A stretch of DNA of 64,000 nucleotides from Vreelandella halophila (GTDB lineage Bacteria; Pseudomonadota; Gammaproteobacteria; Pseudomonadales; Oleiphilaceae), in assembly GCF_019903425.1 (NCBI RefSeq), contig NZ_JACHUZ010000013.1, positions 1,586,168 to 1,650,167 on the forward strand, written 5' to 3'. Under the pieces are notes generated by a model, which was not told the DNA's origin, made no database searches, and was given only the letters and a program-made list of their open reading frames with translations. Positions 59,533 through 64,000 of this stretch are shown one piece after another. The stretch's first letter is position 1, and every line of letters starts with the position of its first letter. A program made the position numbers and the translations under genes.

Positions 59533-60088
59533 GCTTGCTCATCTGCTGGTCCCAGAGCACTTCTGCAGCGCCTTCGCGGCGCGCCAGCACCCGCGAGGCC
59601 ACGAACAGGAAGTCCGAGAGCCGGTTCAGGTACTGTCGCGCATCCGGGTTGATGGATTCCTCGTGACCCAGCGCCACCGTGATGCGCTCGGCGCGACGGC
59701 ATACGGCTCTTGCCATGTGACACTGGGCGGCGGGCATGGAACCTCCTGGCAGCACGAAGTTCTTCAGTGGTGGCAGGTCCTGGTTCCAGTGGTCCAGGGT
59801 GCCTTCGAGCCAGTCGATGTGACTGTCCGCCACTACCCGGCTTCCCGGGATGGCGAATTCGCCGCCCAGGTCGAATAGGTGGTGCTGCACCCGCTGCAGG
59901 ACCTCCTTCAGTTCCGCTTCCTCACCCCCGAGTGACTCGATCAGGATGCCCATCTGGGCGTTGAGTTCGTCCATGGTGCCCATGGCTTCCACTCGCAGGC
60001 TGTTCTTGGCGATGCGGTTGCCATCGGCCAGCCCGGTGGTGCCGTCATCACCGGTGCGGGTGTAGATCTTGGAGAGGCGGTTACCCAT
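59522..60088 (-). CDS. PduO-type cob(I)yrinic acid a,c-diamide adenosyltransferase
   Basis: A 188-aa ATP:corrinoid adenosyltransferase. The ATP-binding N-terminus KIYTRTGDDGTTGLADG, the FVLPGGSMPAAQCHMARAVC block, and RRAER followed by YLNRLSDFLFV are family hallmarks, including the Arg and Asp residues for ATP and cobalamin. It makes adenosylcobalamin for B12-dependent enzymes. No other B12 gene is nearby. It stands 46 bp downstream of valS on the same strand. Confidence 0.92.
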   Translation of the reverse strand: MGNRLSKIYTRTGDDGTTGLADGNRIAKNSLRVEAMGTMDELNAQMGILIESLGGEEAELKEVLQRVQHHLFDLGGEFAIPGSRVVADSHIDWLEGTLDHWNQDLPPLKNFVLPGGSMPAAQCHMARAVCRRAERITVALGHEESINPDARQYLNRLSDFLFVASRVLARREGAAEVLWDQQMSKPTP

Positions 60089-60134
60089 ACGTGCATCCGT
60101 TGTCTGTTGTGACTGATCCCGGAGATACGCTGTC

Positions 60135-62987
60135 TTACAGCGCCCGGATCTGTTCCAGCTGTTCGTTCAGGCGCTGGCGCTGGCTTTCCGCGTCTTCCAG
60201 CTTGGCTTTTTCCTTCTCGACCACCTCGGCCGGGGCTTTCTCCACAAAACCGGCATTACCAAGCTTGCCGCTGAGGCGCTGGATTTCCTTATCAAGCTTC
60301 TCCAGTTCGCGGCTCAGACGTGCGATCTCCTCATCCCTGTCGATGAGGTTGGCCATGGGTACCAGCACTTCCAGTTCGCCCACCAGCTGTGTGGCGGCGA
60401 GCGGTGCTTCGCCCTTACCCACCCAATCGATACTTTCGAGTTTTGCCAGCGACTTGAGGAAGGTTCGGTTGGCTTCCAGGCGTTCCTGGTCCTGTTCATC
60501 GCCGTGGCGCAGCAGTACCGGGAGGGCCCGGGCGGGGGATATATTCATTTCGCCGCGTATATTGCGAACGGCCAGGATCACGCCCTTGAGCCATTCGATG
60601 TTTGCCTCGGCGTCGGCATCCTCCAGGGTCGGGCTGGGTTCCGGATAGGCCTGCAGCATGACGGTGTCACCTTCGACCCCGGCCAGCGGTGCCACGCGCT
60701 GCCAGATCTCTTCGGTGATGAACGGCATCAGCGGGTGAGCGAGGCGCAGCACGGTCTCCAGAACCTGGACCAGGGTACGCCTTGTGCCGCGCTTGCGCTC
60801 AGGTGTTTCGCTGTCGTCATAGAGAACCGGCTTGGAGAGCTCCAGGTACCAGTCGCAGTATTCGTTCCAGAGGAAGTCGTAGATGCTCTGGGCAATGCGG
60901 TCGAAGCGGTACTGGTCGAAGAAGCCATTGGTTTCCTCGACGCAGGTCTGCAGCCGGCTGAGGATCCAGCGGTCCGCCAGGGAGAGCTCTATGGGCTCGC
61001 CCGAGGTGCCGCAGTCCTGGGCCTCGGTGTTCATCAGCACGTAGCGGGCGGCGTTCCAGAGCTTGTTGCAGAAGTTGCGGTAGCCCTCGAGACGCTTCAT
61101 GTCCCAGTTGATGTCGCGCCCGGTGGAGGCCAGCGCGGCCAGTGTGAAGCGCAGGGCGTCGGTGCCGTGGGGCTGGATGCCCTCCGGGAACTCACTGCGG
61201 GTGTTCTTTGCGATCTTCTCTGCCAGCTGGGGCTGCATCATGTTGGCCGTGCGCTTGGCCACCAGGTCCTCGCAGCTGATGCCGTCGATCATGTCCATGG
61301 GGTCGAGCACGTTGCCCTTGGACTTGGACATCTTGTTGCCGTGCTCATCCCGGATCAGCCCGGTCACATAGACCTGCTGGAAGGGCACCTGGGGCGATCC
61401 ATCCTCATGCTTCATGAACTGCATCGTCATCATGATCATCCGGGCAACCCAGAAGAAGATGATGTCGAAGCCGGTGACCAGCACCTGGGTGGGGTGGTAG
61501 GTGCGCAGGCGCTCGGTGTCCTCGGGCCAGCCCAGGGTGCCGAAGGTCCAGAGCGCGGAGCTGAACCAGGTGTCGAGCACGTCCTCGTCCTGTTCCAGTG
61601 CGCAATCCGCTGCCAGTTCGTATTTCTCGCGCACCTCCTGCTCGGTGCGGCCGACGTAGACCTTGCCCTCGCGGTCGTACCAGGCGGGAATGCGGTGACC
61701 CCACCAGAGCTGCCGGGAGATGCACCAGTCCTGGATCTCGCGCATCCAGGCGTAGTACATATTGGCGTACTGATCGGGGACGAATTCGATATCGCCGTTC
61801 TCCACCGCCTTGATGGCCGGTTCGGCGAGAGGTTTGGTGGCGACGAACCACTGGTCCGTGAGCAGGGGTTCAATGATCAGCCCGGAACGGTCGCCGCGCG
61901 GGACCTTGAGGGTGTGGGCGTCCACCCCGTGCAGGCGGCCTTCCGCCTTCATGGCCTCAACGATCTTTTCGCGCGCATCAAAGCGGTTGAGGCCGGCGAA
62001 GGCGACCGGCATGGTGCCGTCCAGCTCATGGTTGGGCGTGCCGTCGGCATTGAAGACCTCGGCCTGCTCACGAATGCTGGCGTCCGGTGTGAGGATGTTC
62101 ACCAGCGGCAGGTCGCAGCGCTGGCCCACCGCATAGTCGTTGAAGTCATGGGCCGGGGTAATCTTGACGCAGCCGCTGCCCATTTCCGGGTCGGCGTGTT
62201 CGTCGCCCACAATCGGGATGTCGCGCTCCACCAGCGGTAGCCGGATGGTGCCGCCGATCAGGTGTTTGTAGCGCTCGTCCTCCGGGTTTACCGCCACGGC
62301 GGTATCACCGAGCATGGTTTCCGGGCGGGTGGTGCCGACCACCAGGTAGTCCGCGCCCTCGGCGGTGGTCTGGCCGCCGTTAATGGGGTAGCGGAAATGC
62401 CAGAACTGGCCCTGCTCCTCGGTGTTCTCCACCTCAAGGTCGGAGATGGCGGTGTGCAGTTTCGGGTCCCAGTTGACCAGGCGCTTGCCGCGGTAGATCA
62501 GGCCGTCGTCGAAGAGCCGGACAAAGACTTCCTGGACGGCACGGTAGAAACCGTCGTCCATGGTGAAGCGCTCGTGATCCCAGTCCACCGAGGTGCCCAG
62601 CCGGCGCATCTGGCTGGTGATGGTGCCGCCGGACTGCTGCTTCCATTCCCAGACCTTGTCGATGAAGGCCTCGCGCCCGAGGTCATGGCGCGTCTGGCCT
62701 TCGTCGCTGGCCAGGTTGCGTTCCACCACCATCTGGGTGGCGATGCCGGCGTGGTCACTGCCCACCTGCCAGAGGGTGTTGTCGCCCTTCATGCGGCGGT
62801 GACGGATCAGCGCATCCATGAGCGTATGCTGGAAGGCATGGCCCATGTGCAGGCTGCCGGTCACGTTGGGCGGCGGGATCATGATGCAGAAGGGATCGCC
62901 CTGGCCGGAAGGCGCGAAATAGCCGCGCTCTTCCCAGGTCCGGTACCACTGGTTCTCGATCTTTTCCGGCTGGTAGGTCTTGTCCAT
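60135..62987 (-). CDS. valS: Valyl-tRNA synthetase
   Basis: A 950-aa class-I synthetase of normal length. The HIGH-type motif is in [15 protein letters not shown], the editing (CP1) domain includes [19 protein letters not shown], and [12 protein letters not shown] is intact. A C-terminal coiled coil ([20 protein letters not shown]) contacts tRNA. It follows holC, as in E. coli. Confidence 0.98.
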   Translation of the reverse strand: MDKTYQPEKIENQWYRTWEERGYFAPSGQGDPFCIMIPPPNVTGSLHMGHAFQHTLMDALIRHRRMKGDNTLWQVGSDHAGIATQMVVERNLASDEGQTRHDLGREAFIDKVWEWKQQSGGTITSQMRRLGTSVDWDHERFTMDDGFYRAVQEVFVRLFDDGLIYRGKRLVNWDPKLHTAISDLEVENTEEQGQFWHFRYPINGGQTTAEGADYLVVGTTRPETMLGDTAVAVNPEDERYKHLIGGTIRLPLVERDIPIVGDEHADPEMGSGCVKITPAHDFNDYAVGQRCDLPLVNILTPDASIREQAEVFNADGTPNHELDGTMPVAFAGLNRFDAREKIVEAMKAEGRLHGVDAHTLKVPRGDRSGLIIEPLLTDQWFVATKPLAEPAIKAVENGDIEFVPDQYANMYYAWMREIQDWCISRQLWWGHRIPAWYDREGKVYVGRTEQEVREKYELAADCALEQDEDVLDTWFSSALWTFGTLGWPEDTERLRTYHPTQVLVTGFDIIFFWVARMIMMTMQFMKHEDGSPQVPFQQVYVTGLIRDEHGNKMSKSKGNVLDPMDMIDGISCEDLVAKRTANMMQPQLAEKIAKNTRSEFPEGIQPHGTDALRFTLAALASTGRDINWDMKRLEGYRNFCNKLWNAARYVLMNTEAQDCGTSGEPIELSLADRWILSRLQTCVEETNGFFDQYRFDRIAQSIYDFLWNEYCDWYLELSKPVLYDDSETPERKRGTRRTLVQVLETVLRLAHPLMPFITEEIWQRVAPLAGVEGDTVMLQAYPEPSPTLEDADAEANIEWLKGVILAVRNIRGEMNISPARALPVLLRHGDEQDQERLEANRTFLKSLAKLESIDWVGKGEAPLAATQLVGELEVLVPMANLIDRDEEIARLSRELEKLDKEIQRLSGKLGNAGFVEKAPAEVVEKEKAKLEDAESQRQRLNEQLEQIRAL

Positions 62988-63078
62988 GTTTGTTCGGCCC
63001 GGGTCTGCTGGTTTGGGTTAAGGCACTAAAGGTTAACAGACCGTCGATTATACATGGTGGCCCGTCACCGGCGAACCG

Positions 63079-63516
63079 TCAGTGCGGCTTGCGGAAATCG
63101 TGGACCTGCGGGGTGATACCCAGTTCGCGCAGCTGCCGGTATTGGGCCCTGGCGCGCTGGAGACTGTCGTCGTCATTGCTGGCAATCAGGGCAAGGCGGG
63201 CGAAGCCGTCCGCCGTCGTGGGCAGGGTGGTTGCCACAATGATCAGTGTGTCCCAGTCGCTGGCCGATGGTTCGCACTCAAGCACGGCGATCGGTGCCGT
63301 GGGGCTCTGGTCGCTGCTCCGCAGCCGGTCATGGGGCAGGAAGGCCTCCGGGCGGAAGGACCACAGCATGCCGTCCAGCGCTTCGCCTGTGTCCGGGTCA
63401 TCGCAGAACAGGGCCACGCGGTCGCCATCCTGCCAGGCCTTTTCCGTCAGTCTCGCCGCATGCAGCAGGCGGGCGTCACGGCCGGAGCCGGCGAGGATGT
63501 GGAACCAGTGACTCAT
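63079..63516 (-). CDS. holC: DNA polymerase III subunit chi
   Basis: A 145-aa protein linking the clamp loader (through psi) to single-strand binding protein. The family pattern is a short beta strand (HWFHILAG), then LLHAARLTEKAWQDGDRVALFC, and the conserved WSFRPEAFLPHDR block. It lies 91 bp upstream of valS. The gene usually found before it in E. coli, pepA, is absent; holC is directly divergent from lptF. Confidence 0.92.
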   Translation of the reverse strand: MSHWFHILAGSGRDARLLHAARLTEKAWQDGDRVALFCDDPDTGEALDGMLWSFRPEAFLPHDRLRSSDQSPTAPIAVLECEPSASDWDTLIIVATTLPTTADGFARLALIASNDDDSLQRARAQYRQLRELGITPQVHDFRKPH

Positions 63517-63534
63517 GGTGTCTTCCGGGGTTGG

Positions 63535-63564
63535 CTGTCATTGCCGCCACAGGTTATCTAGAAT
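63535..63564 (+). promoter_or_regulatory. Possible promoter for lptF
   Basis: CTGTCA (63535-63540), an 18-nt spacer, and TAGAAT (63559-63564, five of six). It ends 39 nt before the start codon. Confidence 0.38.
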
Positions 63565-63603
63565 GGCCCTTCCTGTCAGGCGATCGAGACGCTGGGGCTG
63601 CCC

Positions 63604-64000
63604 GTGTTCATCATTTTCCGGTACCTGGGCCGCCAGGTCCTGACCACCATGACCGCCGTTGCGCTGGTACTGCTGCTCATCTTCATGAGCGGCCGCTTCC
63701 TGCAGTATCTGGCCTCGGCTGCGGAAGGCGAATACGCGGCCAACGCCATCTTTATCGTGATGGGCTACCGGCTCCCGGAATTCCTCGAGCTGATTCTGCC
63801 ACTGAGTTTCTTCCTGGGAATCCTGCTGACCTACGGGCGCATGTATCAGGAAAGCGAAATGACAGTGCTGACCGCCTGCGGTGTGAGTGAGCGCCAGGTC
63901 CTGTTCCTGACCCTGGGGCCGGGAATTCTGGTGGCATGTCTGGTAGGGGCCATGAGTCTGTGGCTGACCCCGGCGGGGATCCAGCAGGTGGACCGCATCT
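63604..64000 (+). CDS. lptF: LPS export permease LptF (3' partial)
   Basis: The first 132 codons of a protein cut by the window end. The GTG start (after GGGG) gives VFIIFRYLGRQVLTTMTAVA; an ATG 15 codons later would cut into the first helix. The sequence then reads LLLIFMSGRFLQYLASAAEG, LPEFLELILPLSFFLGILLTYGRMYQ and ESEMTVLTACGVS, all marks of LptF. With LptG and the ATPase LptB it extracts lipopolysaccharide from the inner membrane. Divergence from the holC-valS unit is standard for lptFG, though pepA normally separates them. Confidence 0.93.
   Translation, partial: MFIIFRYLGRQVLTTMTAVALVLLLIFMSGRFLQYLASAAEGEYAANAIFIVMGYRLPEFLELILPLSFFLGILLTYGRMYQESEMTVLTACGVSERQVLFLTLGPGILVACLVGAMSLWLTPAGIQQVDRI

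Overview
The window is a dense, high-GC stretch of gammaproteobacterial chromosome. Its gene order is that of free-living gammaproteobacteria: pyrG-kdsA-eno-ftsB-ispD-ispF-truD-surE-pcm-nlpD-rpoS, rsxABCDGE-nth, purMN opposite hda, ampDE, and holC-valS opposite lptF. Gene content and codon style suggest a relative of the Ectothiorhodospiraceae or another halophilic or aquatic group. The genus cannot be fixed from the sequence alone. I see no rRNA, tRNA, insertion sequence, prophage or CRISPR array.

Layout. 0-9 kb: fatty-acid desaturase with its ferredoxin-reductase partner (5' end cut by the window edge), a GNAT acetyltransferase, a Tat-exported aldo/keto reductase paired with a DUF6064 membrane protein, an SDR, a DUF72 protein, a YgjV-like membrane protein, a soluble double-PAS chemoreceptor and an AbiTii-like protein. 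9-15.5 kb: luciferase-like oxidoreductase, KefB/C-type antiporter, FAD dehydrogenase, and an SO_0444-type metal permease overlapping a small Cys-containing protein. 15.5-26.6 kb: pyrG to rpoS, with ispD to a DUF368/PopT gene tightly coupled by 4-base overlaps. 26.6-32.5 kb: a divergent metal-efflux locus with a CDF exporter on one side and a His-rich small protein plus a CzcBA-type RND pair on the other. 33-39 kb: rsxABCDGE-nth. 39.5-46 kb: metG, mrp, DUF2062, dcd, DUF416 and avtA. 46-53 kb: purMN-DUF3108, DUF2066-hda, an orphan ParA with yqcC, thpR and nadC. 53-64 kb: DUF1631, ampDE, a transmembrane chemoreceptor, a PduO-type adenosyltransferase, valS, holC and the start of lptF.

The most unusual feature is a three-copy family of intergenic elements at 18044-18147, 39166-39277 and 39382-39487. 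Each has a core of exactly 54 nt that is well conserved, enclosed by long inverted arms of 25, 29 (one mismatch) and 26 nt. The arms pair within each copy but differ in sequence between copies. A 5-bp stem inside the core also changes by compensating substitutions. Selection therefore appears to act on a folded hairpin with a fixed head and a free stem. All three copies lie in untranslated regions next to housekeeping genes, and one sits just upstream of rsxA.

Most start codons were chosen by Shine-Dalgarno spacing and family N-termini. Promoters are consensus matches read by eye and are low confidence.
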